Shown: in pieces, positions 7,402 to 17,535 of the stretch
How positions within the stretch are numbered: the stretch's first letter is position 1
Layout: every line of letters begins with the position of its first letter
From: Nodularia sp. NIES-3585
GTDB taxonomy: Bacteria; Cyanobacteriota; Cyanobacteriia; Cyanobacteriales; Nostocaceae
Assembly: GCF_002218065.1 (NCBI RefSeq)
Contig: NZ_BDUB01000001.1
Coordinates: 5,425,039-5,482,519 of the forward strand
Direction: 5' to 3'
Length of the DNA: 57,481 nt
Position numbers and translations under genes: made by a program
The notes under the pieces: generated by a model
The model's input: the letters and a program-made list of their open reading frames with translations, nothing else
Told to the model about the DNA's origin: nothing
Database searches by the model: none

Positions 7402-10400
7402 TTAGATGAAGACAAACTGCTGCCCATTACTGAGGTCAAGCTGAGTTTGGCTCACCCCTTCCAGCAGGGCTATGTCGGTATCGCCAATTTGCATCAGGGT
7501 ATTGCCGTTCTGATTCACAAAACTTACTTGGTTAGATGTAATTCCACCCATACCGATGCGGTCTACTCCTATCTCAAAGTCCTTGACTACATTGGGGGCA
7601 TGGGGTAAGGAACCATCAACCACTAGCCAGAAGCTATCTGCTCCTGCACCACCCCAGAGTAAATTGTTACCTCCTTGTCCGGCGTAGAGGCTATCATCGC
7701 CATCACCACCAAACAAGCGATCGCCTACTGTGGAGTACAATGTGTCATCACCAGAGCCACCGTAGAGGCGATTATGACCGTCGGGGCTAGAACGCAGTAC
7801 ATCACTACTTGAACCACCAAAGAGCATTTGCCCACGTCCTTCGGCAACCTGGAGGTTGTCATTGTCAGCACCCCCTAGCAGGATGTTAGACTCAGCAGCC
7901 TCAATCACTAGGAGGGTGTCATTACCCTTACCGCCATCTAGCACACTGCCACCAGTAGCACCTTGTGCGCCGAGGATCAAAGTGTCATCGCCGTCTCCAC
8001 CACTGGCATAAGTTTCGCTACCAACGAAAATGGTATCGTCGCCCCCGCCGCCGTATATCTGCGCCTGAGAGGTCTGACTTGCTTCCACCTCGTCATCGCC
8101 ATCGCCTGTGAAGACAGTGAATCCAGATTGAGCGCTGGTTAACATCAGGTTATCAGTACCAGGAGTGCCGCTAATAAACGTGAGGGGTTCGATGACGGTA
8201 TCGATGACTGTATCGGCTCGGAAGGCTAGGTTTTGGAGTCGTTGATCGGACTCACGAGGGGTATCTGCTTCACTAAATGGTGTATTCAGGAAGTTTTGGA
8301 ATAGGTACTCTGCTAAGGCATCTTGCTCACTGCCATCGGGGGCAAAGGTGGCATTGCCAGTGCGGGGCGCATCGTTGGACTGGGTTAAATCTACTCGGTT
8401 GGCGCTTTGGCCTTGGGGGAAAGGATAGCCATCACCGCCACCAGCTAAGAAACTGAGGGTAACCATCCGGAAAGTACGGTTGGGGTCACCGACGATTTCG
8501 CCTGCTGTAACTACTACGTCCAAGTCTTTACCGGTTTCATCTTCAATAGCTAGAGAGAGAACGCGGTTACCTGGTTCACGGGTGAGGTCGAAGCTAAAGG
8601 AGAACCCAGCAACTTGAGGGAAACTTCCCGGAGTTGCGGAATCATCTGAGGTTGCAGAGGCGATCGCGTGTTCTGCCAAAGCTAAAAGTTCTGTTGCAGT
8701 CACGGTCACCAATGTCAAGCCATTATTGAAACTGAGAGCGTTGGCAATATCGTTTTCAGAAATTCCACCTTCAGGCTTGACAATATTACCGTCAGCATCT
8801 GTGACGGCTTCGTTGGGTAAGGTTTCAAATTCCCCGGTGCTGCCTGTAGGTACAACTACTCTGCCAATGCTGTTGCGGATGCCACCAGCATTTTTCAGGG
8901 AAATCACCACTTCCGACTCTACTTCCTTGGCGATCGCCAAGTTAGCATCGGCGGTAAGGTTGCCCAAGTTGGTTTCCTGTCGGCGCACACCGGTGCGATC
9001 GCCATTGAGATATACTGTGCTGATTCCAAAGACATTGCCTTCCTGCTGCACAACCACATCACGCAGGGTATCCACAATTTCTTGAATTTGCGGATCAACC
9101 AGATCCTCAGCCCCCAAATCTGCCACTCCCTGAGCATCGGTGGCATAAGCCCCACTGATTTCTGGGTTATAGCTTTCGGGAATAATCACGCCATCGGCAT
9201 CAAAATCGATAACTAAGCGACCCAGGTATTTGTAGTTACCATCGGTATTCACTACGGCGACGGGTTTACCATCGGCATCGGTTGTGAAGATCGGATAGGT
9301 TCCTTGCTCTGTATCCCCAGCCCGGAGGCGGTCGGTTTCATCCACTAAGCGGGTGTTGGAACCACCAGCCACAATAATATCCACATGGCTTAGTCGGGTT
9401 GCCAACTGCTGCTCAATGGCTAACTGCTGCATATGAGAGAGTAACACCACCTTATTGATATCAGGGTTAGCCACTAACAGGGCATCAACATCAGCTTGAA
9501 TCTCAGCCGCCAGAGCATCGAGTTGGGCAGAGGTAGGATTGCCATTGAAGGGCTGGGGATTAATAGTGACATCTCCCGGACTAGAGATAGCACCCAGAGT
9601 TGGCGTGGTAGCTCCAACTACCCCAATCTTTTCGCCATTGACATCAATTACCACACTGCCCGCAATGCTATTCGGTTGAGGAGCTTGGGCATCAGCAACC
9701 ACCAGATCAGCTAGGTTAGTATCGGTGCTGAAGTCCAGGTTAGAACTCAGATAAGGGAAGGCAGTTCCAGGGAAGCCAGTTGTTGTATCCCCGGCAATCA
9801 AATCTCTGACTACCTCCGTACCAAAGTCAAACTCGTGGTTACCAAAGGCCATGGCTTGTACTCCCAAGGCATTCTGAATCAAAATGTCGCCCCGGCCTAC
9901 ACCACCATAAGCGGATTCAGAAGCATTCAGGAACAGACCAGGAATATAGGCATCGCCCGAAGAAAGAATTAGGGTATTGTCGAAGCCAGATACACCGTCA
10001 TTATCAAGATCCTCTGCTTTGAGGGCATTCAGTACCGCCGAGAAGCGAGGCGCGTCCTCAAAAGCGGGAATAGCTGCTTCCTGGTCGGCAAAATGGAACA
10101 ATTGCAGAGTGAAGGGCGACTGAGTAATTTCAAACAGGGTCGTAGTACCACTGACTTCATTGCCCACCACTAGCAGAGGTTCACCATTAGGGCTATCTGC
10201 GGCAGGGATAAAAATCACACCCTCAGCACCCAAATCCCCAGCCAGTCCCGAATCAGAAGCAACATCAAAGTCGCGGTTGTTGGTGTAGTTTACAAAGAAT
10301 GCCTCAGCCGGATTGGTAATGTCGTAAGTCATTACGCCGCCCAGGCGCTCCAGACCCACAAAGGCATAGGTGCGTCCGTCGATTTCACCAATGGTCACCC

Positions 10401-13260
10401 CTTCCGGTTCGGGTCCCTTGTTATCGCTGCGGTTATCAAAGTTGGTTTCGCTGTGGTCGGAGTTGAAGTTGTCAGGAAATAGCTCGGCGGTGATTTGCTC
10501 AAAGTCCGCACCACTGTCGTAGACCAGATTTCCTTCAGTATCCCAGATGCCGAAAGAGCGCCCACCAAAGGCGTATAGCTCGTTGTAAGCTAGGGTAGAA
10601 GTTAGTTGTCCGCGAATTTCACCCCCAGGATTTCCCTGAGTGTGGACATTGAAGTATAGTTCCACTTCATCACCAATATTGGCATCGGTTAAAGTGTGGA
10701 CAAATTCGCTCAGAGATTTGTTGGCTGGGTCACTTTCCCGCCAGATGCCATTAAGGGTAGTGGAACCATCCTGATTAATGGTGAAGCTCAGATCCGGGTC
10801 TTGGTTAGGGCTTAAAATTCCGAAAACCACCGAACCATTTGCCCCTGCTGCTGCTTCATGTAAATGCAGCATGGTGACATCATCGGCCGTATCAGGGGTT
10901 TGAGGACTTAAGCCTAAAATGGAGCCAAAGTCCAGACCCTCGACGGTCAACTCGTAGCTTAGGGCGGTGCGGTCTTGGTTCAGCTTCAGAACGGCACTAC
11001 CACTAGCGTCAGTGGTGACAGGAACCGCTTCCTGAGCGCCAGTCAGGTTGGACTGAAAGAATACTCCATCACTAATGCCGTTGGCTCTGGTGACTGTCAA
11101 GCGACCCAGATTTTCATCAGCTTGGAGTTCACGGGCGTGGGGGAAGGCATCGCGGTCGAGTACCAAGTCCTTTACCCTAGCCTCTTCACTGAATCCGTCG
11201 TAGTCGCGAGCATCCCCTTCGTTGGCAGTGACGATGTAGGTCTGACCGTTAATTTCGGTGATAGCAATTGCATCTGGGTGGTATGTACCATACAGATTAG
11301 GATAGTTGGTGATGTTGATACCCCCATCGCGATCGCTCGCATCCAGAGGATTATTTACACTACGTAAGTCAATCAATCCCAATACTGAAGGCCCAGACTC
11401 AAAGTCATTGTCATTGAGGACAGCAATGGTGTGGGCATCAATTAAAGCCAACCCTTCAGGCTTATCCACAAAGTCATAGCCAATCTTGGCTAAATCCACT
11501 TCTAGGGTTTTCCCCACGAGATTAATGCCCAAGGCTTGTAATTCCTCCGCAGACAAGCTGTCAAAGGTCGCCCCAGCAGGCAGTATGCTGGCATCTACAG
11601 TCATCAAATTGGTAGCTTCTGCCAGATTAATGCGGAAGACATTTTTAATGGAATCGCGACCTGCTGCCGAGTCTCGCTCAATTACGAGAAATTCGCCAGT
11701 ACCCTCTCCTAGTGAAACTGCATCGCCAATTTTGTCGCTTTGACCGCCTTCTAGTACGTAGAGGTATTCACCTGTAGTGGTTGAGGTAGCCACATCCAGT
11801 TCCACAATCCGAATTACTTCTGAGTTGCCAGCACTAGGGTTGTTTAGAGGACTTTGGGTAAAGGCAAAAACCTTACCATCTTGGTAGGCTAGCCCCTCAA
11901 AGCCTCGGTTATCGGTACGTAGGGCGTATTCAGCAGGTAGAACTTCTGAACCAAAAGTCCCTACTGGTTGCCCAGCTTGTGCCGCCGTACCCTGGGCTAC
12001 GAAGCGATTAACCAAAATGCCTTCAGCGTTGAAGTGGTAAATGGCGGGGCGATATTCGTCTACCAGCCAATAACTGCCATCATCAGTACGCAACACCCCT
12101 TCAAAATCAGCACCGTAGGGGTCGAAGTCCAGTACAGTACCGTCAGGAGCAATGGGCGTTAAACCATCATCATCGCCCTGCAAGTTGGGTAGGCGGGTAA
12201 CTGGCGTTGTGCCATCCTCGCGGAAGAGTTGGACACGTTCGGTGACAGTGATTTGGCGACTGTTGCGATCTACCTCAAAGCGGACTATTTCTGTGGGCGC
12301 ATCAGCAAAGGGAAATACCCGCGCATCATTGCTACCATCTCCTGTAGTATCGCGGGTGCTGGAGGGATTGCGATCGGGTACACCAATAAACTGGAGATTT
12401 CCCGAATCAGTGATGCCTTCAAAGAACATCCCAGACAAGCCACCCAGCAAAATCTCCCCACTGGTGGCAGGTTCTACGCTAGTGGTGCCATCAAAGGCAG
12501 GTAGGGTAGTGCGGTCAAAGGTAAACAACTCGACACCGTGGAGCTTATAACCAAGGGGTAGAATATCAGTGACTGTACCAGACTCAATATCTACTACCCC
12601 AATGGCGTTATTTTCTTGAAGGGCTACGTAGGCGGTGCGAGAATCACTAGAAACTACAATGTATTCTGGCTCTACATCCTGACCTACGGTAGCATTGGGG
12701 CCAAAAATGCGAACTCCAGCGGCAATGAGGGCTTCTTTCTGGTCATTAAAGCCTCTGAAGTCGGCGGTGGTCACGTTACCTTGAGTGAGGTTGGTTATAC
12801 CGCCGGAAATATCAATAATACTGACAGAACCCTCTGGATCGATGGTGTAATCACTGTTGGGTTCCCCTTCGTTTGCCACCAGTACTTTGGTGCCGTCGGG
12901 GGTGAACAGCAGCATATCGGGCAAGGCTCCCACTGTCACAGCATTCAGGAAATTACCATCAGTGTCAAAGAACACCACACTGCCGGGATCTGTAGCCACA
13001 ACACTATCAATAGCTACCGCCACGATGCCGTTTAATACCGCTACACTGTTGGCGGTCGCCCCATAGGCAGATGGATCAAGGGAAAACAGCTTGGTAGGAT
13101 TAGTAGGATCGCTAATATCTAGCACATCTACCGCTGGAGTGCTGGCATTGACTACAAACAGTCGTTGAGTCTGTGGATCATGGACAACTATTTCAGCAGC
13201 GCTAGCGTCAAAGATGTCAGTTGCGTAGGTTCCCAGGGGATTCAGTTGAATTTTAGACAT
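7402..13260 (-). CDS. Giant secreted phytase-like/CHRD/5'-nucleotidase/RTX protein
   Basis: 1952 aa. Approximate order: beta-propeller N-terminus (15-230); esterase-like-activity-of-phytase region (270-620; MFFEGITDSG, DGSYWLVDEYRPAIYHF, NRGFEGLAYQDGKV); choice-of-anchor-I type segments (about 670 and 960; VTANEGDARDYDGFSEEARV, YAFVGLERLGGV); CHRD domain (735-888; LTGAQEAVPVTT, LHLHEAAAGANG, GGEIRGQLT); metallophosphatase (1050-1400; LFHFADQEA, GNHEFDFG, LLSHMQQL); 5'-nucleotidase C-terminal domain (1410-1640); RTX repeats (1697-1870). It is probably an extracellular phosphoester hydrolase scavenging phosphate, exported by type I secretion through its RTX end. No Pho-box array was seen upstream. 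Members of this atypical alkaline phosphatase family exist in cyanobacteria; substrate is not deducible. Confidence 0.85.
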   Translation of the reverse strand: MSKIQLNPLGTYATDIFDASAAEIVVHDPQTQRLFVVNASTPAVDVLDISDPTNPTKLFSLDPSAYGATANSVAVLNGIVAVAIDSVVATDPGSVVFFDTDGNFLNAVTVGALPDMLLFTPDGTKVLVANEGEPNSDYTIDPEGSVSIIDISGGITNLTQGNVTTADFRGFNDQKEALIAAGVRIFGPNATVGQDVEPEYIVVSSDSRTAYVALQENNAIGVVDIESGTVTDILPLGYKLHGVELFTFDRTTLPAFDGTTSVEPATSGEILLGGLSGMFFEGITDSGNLQFIGVPDRNPSSTRDTTGDGSNDARVFPFADAPTEIVRFEVDRNSRQITVTERVQLFREDGTTPVTRLPNLQGDDDGLTPIAPDGTVLDFDPYGADFEGVLRTDDGSYWLVDEYRPAIYHFNAEGILVNRFVAQGTAAQAGQPVGTFGSEVLPAEYALRTDNRGFEGLAYQDGKVFAFTQSPLNNPSAGNSEVIRIVELDVATSTTTGEYLYVLEGGQSDKIGDAVSLGEGTGEFLVIERDSAAGRDSIKNVFRINLAEATNLMTVDASILPAGATFDSLSAEELQALGINLVGKTLEVDLAKIGYDFVDKPEGLALIDAHTIAVLNDNDFESGPSVLGLIDLRSVNNPLDASDRDGGINITNYPNLYGTYHPDAIAITEINGQTYIVTANEGDARDYDGFSEEARVKDLVLDRDAFPHARELQADENLGRLTVTRANGISDGVFFQSNLTGAQEAVPVTTDASGSAVLKLNQDRTALSYELTVEGLDFGSILGLSPQTPDTADDVTMLHLHEAAAGANGSVVFGILSPNQDPDLSFTINQDGSTTLNGIWRESDPANKSLSEFVHTLTDANIGDEVELYFNVHTQGNPGGEIRGQLTSTLAYNELYAFGGRSFGIWDTEGNLVYDSGADFEQITAELFPDNFNSDHSETNFDNRSDNKGPEPEGVTIGEIDGRTYAFVGLERLGGVMTYDITNPAEAFFVNYTNNRDFDVASDSGLAGDLGAEGVIFIPAADSPNGEPLLVVGNEVSGTTTLFEITQSPFTLQLFHFADQEAAIPAFEDAPRFSAVLNALKAEDLDNDGVSGFDNTLILSSGDAYIPGLFLNASESAYGGVGRGDILIQNALGVQAMAFGNHEFDFGTEVVRDLIAGDTTTGFPGTAFPYLSSNLDFSTDTNLADLVVADAQAPQPNSIAGSVVIDVNGEKIGVVGATTPTLGAISSPGDVTINPQPFNGNPTSAQLDALAAEIQADVDALLVANPDINKVVLLSHMQQLAIEQQLATRLSHVDIIVAGGSNTRLVDETDRLRAGDTEQGTYPIFTTDADGKPVAVVNTDGNYKYLGRLVIDFDADGVIIPESYNPEISGAYATDAQGVADLGAEDLVDPQIQEIVDTLRDVVVQQEGNVFGISTVYLNGDRTGVRRQETNLGNLTADANLAIAKEVESEVVISLKNAGGIRNSIGRVVVPTGSTGEFETLPNEAVTDADGNIVKPEGGISENDIANALSFNNGLTLVTVTATELLALAEHAIASATSDDSATPGSFPQVAGFSFSFDLTREPGNRVLSLAIEDETGKDLDVVVTAGEIVGDPNRTFRMVTLSFLAGGGDGYPFPQGQSANRVDLTQSNDAPRTGNATFAPDGSEQDALAEYLFQNFLNTPFSEADTPRESDQRLQNLAFRADTVIDTVIEPLTFISGTPGTDNLMLTSAQSGFTVFTGDGDDEVEASQTSQAQIYGGGGDDTIFVGSETYASGGDGDDTLILGAQGATGGSVLDGGKGNDTLLVIEAAESNILLGGADNDNLQVAEGRGQMLFGGSSSDVLRSSPDGHNRLYGGSGDDTLYSTVGDRLFGGDGDDSLYAGQGGNNLLWGGAGADSFWLVVDGSLPHAPNVVKDFEIGVDRIGMGGITSNQVSFVNQNGNTLMQIGDTDIALLEGVSQTQLDLSNGQQFVFI

Positions 13261-13937
13261 AGTAAATTTAGAAGCATCAAAAGTGGTAAAAACAGGGTCA
13301 TGATTACTAATCCGCGGGACAGTTTCGGCAAATTCACTATTGAGTGAACAACCGCACCTTTGGCCTGCTGGTGCAGATTGGAACTTACTAAAATCTGATC
13401 CAATATTTGAGTGTTAGCTGGGAAAATATAGGTGCAGCTTTGATTAGCCAGTAAGGTATGAATTAGCTGTGCTAAGGATGCACTCACAATCCCTTTAACT
13501 TCGGAAAAAAGCCAAAAAACTTCTCTGGTGGCGATTGTCACTCTATTCATGAGACAACTAGCGCTCCCAGTTTTAAGCGGCATAGGATTGACTCTGGTTT
13601 TTTGTGAGACTATGAAAATATGCGTAATGTAGCAGTCTAATTTGATTCGGTGACCGTAAGACAGGCAAGATGTCACATCAAAAAGATGTCGTGGGTAAGG
13701 TATAATCAATCCCCAAACCCTGAACCGAATGCGCTTATTCGTGCAAGTGAAATTCCTACCTTACAGTTGTTCATAAATCCTGGAAATTTGATATAAACAC
13801 TGGTATATAATGCACTTGAAAGGTTAAGAAATTCTTATTAAACAATTAATAAATATTTAAAAGTATCTTTTTTTTATTCATATGTTTGCCAATTTACGAG
13901 GTTTCAATGGCTAGAGAAATACTGGGAATATGACTTA

Positions 13938-14130
13938 GAGGTTGTTTGAAAAGTTTTAGGTTGTGATTTTAGGTACTTACAGATCCCCCCTAACCCCCCT
14001 TAGCAAGGGGGGAATTAGAGTCAAAGTCCCCCTTTTCCTACGCCGAAGGCGCATCCCCGAAGGGGTTTAGGGGGATTTAGGGGGATCTAAAAATATTTGA
14101 TACACCATGAGGGACTTTTCAAACACCCTC
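13938..14130. mobile_element. Non-autonomous MITE with 17-bp TIRs
   Basis: The termini GAGGTTGTTTGAAAAGT (13938-13954) and ACTTTTCAAACACCCTC (14114-14130) are inverted repeats matching at 16 of 17 positions. TTA flanks both ends (13935-13937 and 14131-14133), consistent with a 3-bp target duplication of the kind made by some IS5-family elements. The 193-bp interior contains a second long palindrome built on GATCCCCCCTAA and TTAGGGGGATC, and no coding frame. Confidence 0.75.
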
Positions 14131-14208
14131 TTAGAAAGGTAGGCTAGCGATACGCTGATTTGCAGATATAATTTATTGAACGCGCGTAAAAATGTGGTAA
14201 CTTAGCTC

Positions 14209-14254
14209 GTAATCAGGGCTTAAGCCCTTAATTCAGGACTAAAGTCCTGACTAC
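14209..14254. repeat. Dispersed inverted repeat (AGGACTAAAGTCCT type)
   Basis: Two small palindromes in tandem, AGGGCTTAAGCCCT and AGGACTAAAGTCCT, end in GACTAC. Same family as 1137-1182, 23679-23700 and 33738-33770. Confidence 0.75.
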
Positions 14255-14369
14255 AAACTTTTAATTATTGACGACGATTTACTTACGAGGCACGGAAAAC
14301 AGCACATAACTTGCCTCGAAGGCGATCGCCTTCCACTAGAATTATCTGTAGCCTTGCACCTGGGGATAA

Positions 14370-15773
14370 TTAAGCTGATATGGGCAAGTTGGGACGATGT
14401 TGAATCCAAGGGTTTGCGGCTTCTAGTTGCGCCGCGAGGCTGATTAAAGTAGCTTCAGCCGCAGGTTTGCCAATTAGCTGTACACTTATGGGTAAGCCAT
14501 GACTATCAAAACCTACAGGAAGTGCGATCGCAGGTTGTCCCGTAGCATTAGCAGCCGGACAAGGTGCTACCCAGTGGATAATTTTTTGGAATGTTTCTTC
14601 TGGACTTAAATTAGCCCATTCTCCCACCCGGATAGGTGAATGCAGATAAACTGGCAATACTAGTACATCTACGGTATCGAAAAACGCCACAATTTGCCTA
14701 GCGACAATCTGCATTTGGGAAACAGCGCGGAGATATTCACCCACGGAACCTGTGCGCGATAACAGCAAACGATTCACTGGCTGTAATGCCTCTATGGGAA
14801 TTCCCGAAGCCGCGATCGCACTTTGCCAAACTGTTTGAAACGGTTCCACTAAAGCACTGAAATCAGGGCATTTCTCTGTGACTGTGTGACCAAATTCTGC
14901 TAATAATTTGACTGTTTTCATTACCCCTTGCTGACAATTAGCATCAGCTTCTCCCAAGGGGGGAATACTCGTACTAAAGGCAATTCGCAAATTACCGAGT
15001 TTTTCTGTGGTAGCGGCGAGAAATGATGGTTCAGGATTGGGTAGCCAGTAAGGATCACCAGTGAAATAGCCAGACATGATATCTAAAAGGGCAGCTGTAT
15101 CAGCCACAGTCCGCCCAATCGGTCCATTAGTGGCAATTCCAGCCACCCGATTTCCTACAGGTGCATGAGTCACTCTACCCCGTGATGGTTTGATTCCTAC
15201 CACACCACAGCAAGCCGCAGGCCCCCGCACTGAACCGCCACCATCAGAACCTTGAGCGATCGCACATAATCCTGCTGCTACAGATGCTGCTGCGCCACCA
15301 CTGGAACCCCCAGGAGTGTATTCTAAATTCCAAGGATTTCTGGCTGGGGTAAATCCCGTAGGTTCTGTGTAAGGAAGCGAACCTAATTCTGAGGTTGCAG
15401 TTTTACCGAGAATAATAAATCCACCTTGCTTAATCCGAGTTACTACCCCATCGTCGTAGTTAGGGATATTTTGTAATAATGCCGGATTACCGTAGTTACA
15501 GGGTACACCTGCCACAGCATTGAGGTCTTTAATCGAAATTGGCACACCAAAAAATAGCGGTAACTCTGAGGTAGTTGTCAGTGTATCGGTTTTGACTTTA
15601 GCATCTGCGATCGCCAATTCTGCTGTCACTGTAAAGTAACTTCCCAATTGGGGGTTCAATTGCTGAATCCGCTTTAAATATAATTCCACCAACTCTAAAG
15701 GCGATACTTCCCGCTGACGAATCAAGTTTGCCAAATCCAGCGCTGGGGTAAAAGCTAAATCAATCTCATTCAT
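14370..15773 (-). CDS. Amidase signature family hydrolase
   Basis: 467-aa amidase of the Ser-cisSer-Lys class, hydrolysing C-N bonds of amides in the cytoplasm. The catalytic triad is visible: Lys82 in SIKDLN, the cis-Ser in TPGGSSGG (157/158), and the nucleophile Ser181 in GSDGGGSVRGPA. GatA of the Glu-tRNA amidotransferase is a relative, but the C-terminal half (DVLVLPVYLHSP, ATGQPAIALPVG, PISVQLIGKPAAEATL) and the lack of gatC/gatB neighbours favour a stand-alone amidase of unknown substrate. It is monocistronic, with repeats on its downstream side. No defects are seen. Confidence 0.88.
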   Translation of the reverse strand: MNEIDLAFTPALDLANLIRQREVSPLELVELYLKRIQQLNPQLGSYFTVTAELAIADAKVKTDTLTTTSELPLFFGVPISIKDLNAVAGVPCNYGNPALLQNIPNYDDGVVTRIKQGGFIILGKTATSELGSLPYTEPTGFTPARNPWNLEYTPGGSSGGAAASVAAGLCAIAQGSDGGGSVRGPAACCGVVGIKPSRGRVTHAPVGNRVAGIATNGPIGRTVADTAALLDIMSGYFTGDPYWLPNPEPSFLAATTEKLGNLRIAFSTSIPPLGEADANCQQGVMKTVKLLAEFGHTVTEKCPDFSALVEPFQTVWQSAIAASGIPIEALQPVNRLLLSRTGSVGEYLRAVSQMQIVARQIVAFFDTVDVLVLPVYLHSPIRVGEWANLSPEETFQKIIHWVAPCPAANATGQPAIALPVGFDSHGLPISVQLIGKPAAEATLISLAAQLEAANPWIQHRPNLPISA

Positions 15774-15999
15774 AGGTTAGTTGATGGGCTATTTTGTCAG
15801 TTACTGAAAATTTTCCCAAAAATTGTTACTTTCATCTAATTTCTGGGAACCATACACCTTATAGATACTAATATTTGTCAATCAATCTTGAGATAGACAT
15901 TCAACAGACGGGGTGACACTCTGACTCAAATCATCAACTCGCTGCATAGTCATTTTAATTGTTTCGCCTAAACTTTCGACAAATCCCCAAGGGATATTT

Positions 16000-17502
16000 A
16001 TGGTTAATTTAGAAAAAATCGTTCATGAACTGCCGCAACTTGTTATTAGTCTTAAGTTGAATCTTGGGAATTCACACGAAATAATGCAACAAGTTATCCT
16101 GATCAATAATATTCAGGACGAACTGCGGAATCTGCAAAAAATGATTATTCAAGAACTGAGATTTGCCACAATTAAAAATTATTCAATTCATACCTTACCT
16201 CGTCTTGGTACAATAGCAAGTTTGTTTCTGCCTCATATTCGTGTACTAGAGACAGATATTAATGCTAGATCAAAATATATTACAGCAAAGTTTGGTAACC
16301 CATACACAGAAATATCAATTAATGACTTAAAAACCAAAATTGATTATTGGATTGAATGGGGTGATCTGCTTCATGTTATATCCGCAGATATTTTAAGTGA
16401 CCCTCAATTAGTGAATCAGCTAAATTCTGATAGTAACTATTCAAACTTACCTGCCCAAGTTCAAAAAATTTCTGACAACTTAAAAATTAATTTAGCATTT
16501 AGCAGCCCTCAATTTTTACAGCAACAACTCCAGCAACTCAGAAATGATCAAGAAGAGGCTTTGCAGGTAAAAGAAAAATTAAATTATATTTTTAATAATA
16601 TTAGAGACAGTCCTAATTTGTTAAAAATTCTCCTCGGTGTATCATGTTTTTGTGGCAAATCCGGCTTAAGTTTAGAATGGTGGGATGATGATCAAGAATT
16701 AATTATTTCTAGTGATGGCAAATTTCAAGAATTAACAGATATTCTCAATGAATCTGAAAAATTACAGGAAACTGTTGATAGTTTAATCTTCAAAATTCAG
16801 ACTTTAACAAAACAGGCAGAACAATCTGTGCAAAATTTTGAACCAGAAACTCAGCCAAAACCAATTACTAAACGTCAAGTCAAGTTCAGACAAGAGTTTA
16901 TCCTAAAAAAACCATTTCAGCCTATTTTCTTGATAGTGTCAAGTTTAGTAGTTGTAATTTTTAGTGGCTGGTTGATTAGGAACAAAATCCCATATTTTCA
17001 GCAAAGTATATTGAGTTACAATCAGGAAGAAACCGCAGTTAATAATTTTAAATCTGCTCTTAAACTTGGTTTAGAAGCTTCCTCTTTAGTGAAAAATCCG
17101 CCCCATCCTCTGATAGTTTGGGAAGAAGCAGAAATCAAATGGGAACAAGCAATAGAATTGTTAGCCAGTATCCCTGAAGGTACATCTGTGTATACTCCAG
17201 CAACTGATAGATTGGTTCGCTATCGCCTTAACCGGATTGCTATCAATCAAAGAGCCGTAAATGAAAGAAAAGCACAAGAAAATTTACAAATAGCCCAGAA
17301 ATTGGCAACGGAAGCTAACTTTTTCCAGAAAAATTCACTTCAATCAGTGTCAAGTCTAAACCAAGCAAAAGACAAGTTGCAAGAAGCAATCAATTTATTA
17401 GAGAATATTCCCAGAAGTGTATCTATTTATCCACAAGCCCAAGAAATTCTTCCTAATTATAAAGCTAACTATGCAAGTATTAATATAATTATCGAAAATT
17501 AA
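16000..17502 (+). CDS. Membrane-anchored protein with C-terminal helical repeats
   Basis: 500 aa, not recognised as a named family. Residues 1-300 are soluble and mostly helical, with coiled-coil-like stretches (QFLQQQLQQLRNDQEEALQ). A single transmembrane helix lies at about 307-326 (QPIFLIVSSLVVVIFSGWLI). The C-terminal part carries two related repeats, WEQAIELLASIP...YTPATDRLVRY and LQEAINLLENIP...YPQAQEILPNY, a helical pattern common in cyanobacterial envelope proteins. The ATG at 16000 follows AAGGGA. Base composition is AT-richer than its neighbours. It is divergent from the amidase across a 226-bp spacer in which nothing was recognised. Confidence 0.7.
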   Translation: MVNLEKIVHELPQLVISLKLNLGNSHEIMQQVILINNIQDELRNLQKMIIQELRFATIKNYSIHTLPRLGTIASLFLPHIRVLETDINARSKYITAKFGNPYTEISINDLKTKIDYWIEWGDLLHVISADILSDPQLVNQLNSDSNYSNLPAQVQKISDNLKINLAFSSPQFLQQQLQQLRNDQEEALQVKEKLNYIFNNIRDSPNLLKILLGVSCFCGKSGLSLEWWDDDQELIISSDGKFQELTDILNESEKLQETVDSLIFKIQTLTKQAEQSVQNFEPETQPKPITKRQVKFRQEFILKKPFQPIFLIVSSLVVVIFSGWLIRNKIPYFQQSILSYNQEETAVNNFKSALKLGLEASSLVKNPPHPLIVWEEAEIKWEQAIELLASIPEGTSVYTPATDRLVRYRLNRIAINQRAVNERKAQENLQIAQKLATEANFFQKNSLQSVSSLNQAKDKLQEAINLLENIPRSVSIYPQAQEILPNYKANYASINIIIEN

Positions 17503-17535
17503 AACTTGCATTCAGCCTTGTTATATTTATAGGAA

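Larger units (their letters stand above)
13261..14369. other. 1.1-kb gene-poor spacer
   Basis: Between the giant RTX gene and the amidase. It holds the 5' leader of the RTX gene (AT-rich, no clear promoter), a MITE at 13938-14130 and a dispersed inverted repeat at 14209-14254. A 155-codon minus frame at 13242-13709 overlaps the RTX gene start and shows no recognisable domain, so it is not called. Confidence 0.6.

Noticed and set aside
8726-9085. 119-codon plus-strand frame within the giant RTX gene (and similar frames at 10975, 12152 and 12616)
   Set aside because: Fully antisense to a long, well-supported reading frame; explained by codon bias of the real gene.
13242-13709. 155-codon minus-strand frame upstream of the giant RTX gene
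   Set aside because: It overlaps the RTX start, has no recognisable domain, no ribosome site and irregular composition; treated as a chance frame.
13821-13828. Single CTTAACCT octamer (minus strand) as a Pho box for the phosphatase-like gene
   Set aside because: Only one octamer, more than 500 bp upstream, without the tandem spaced copies needed for a Pho box.
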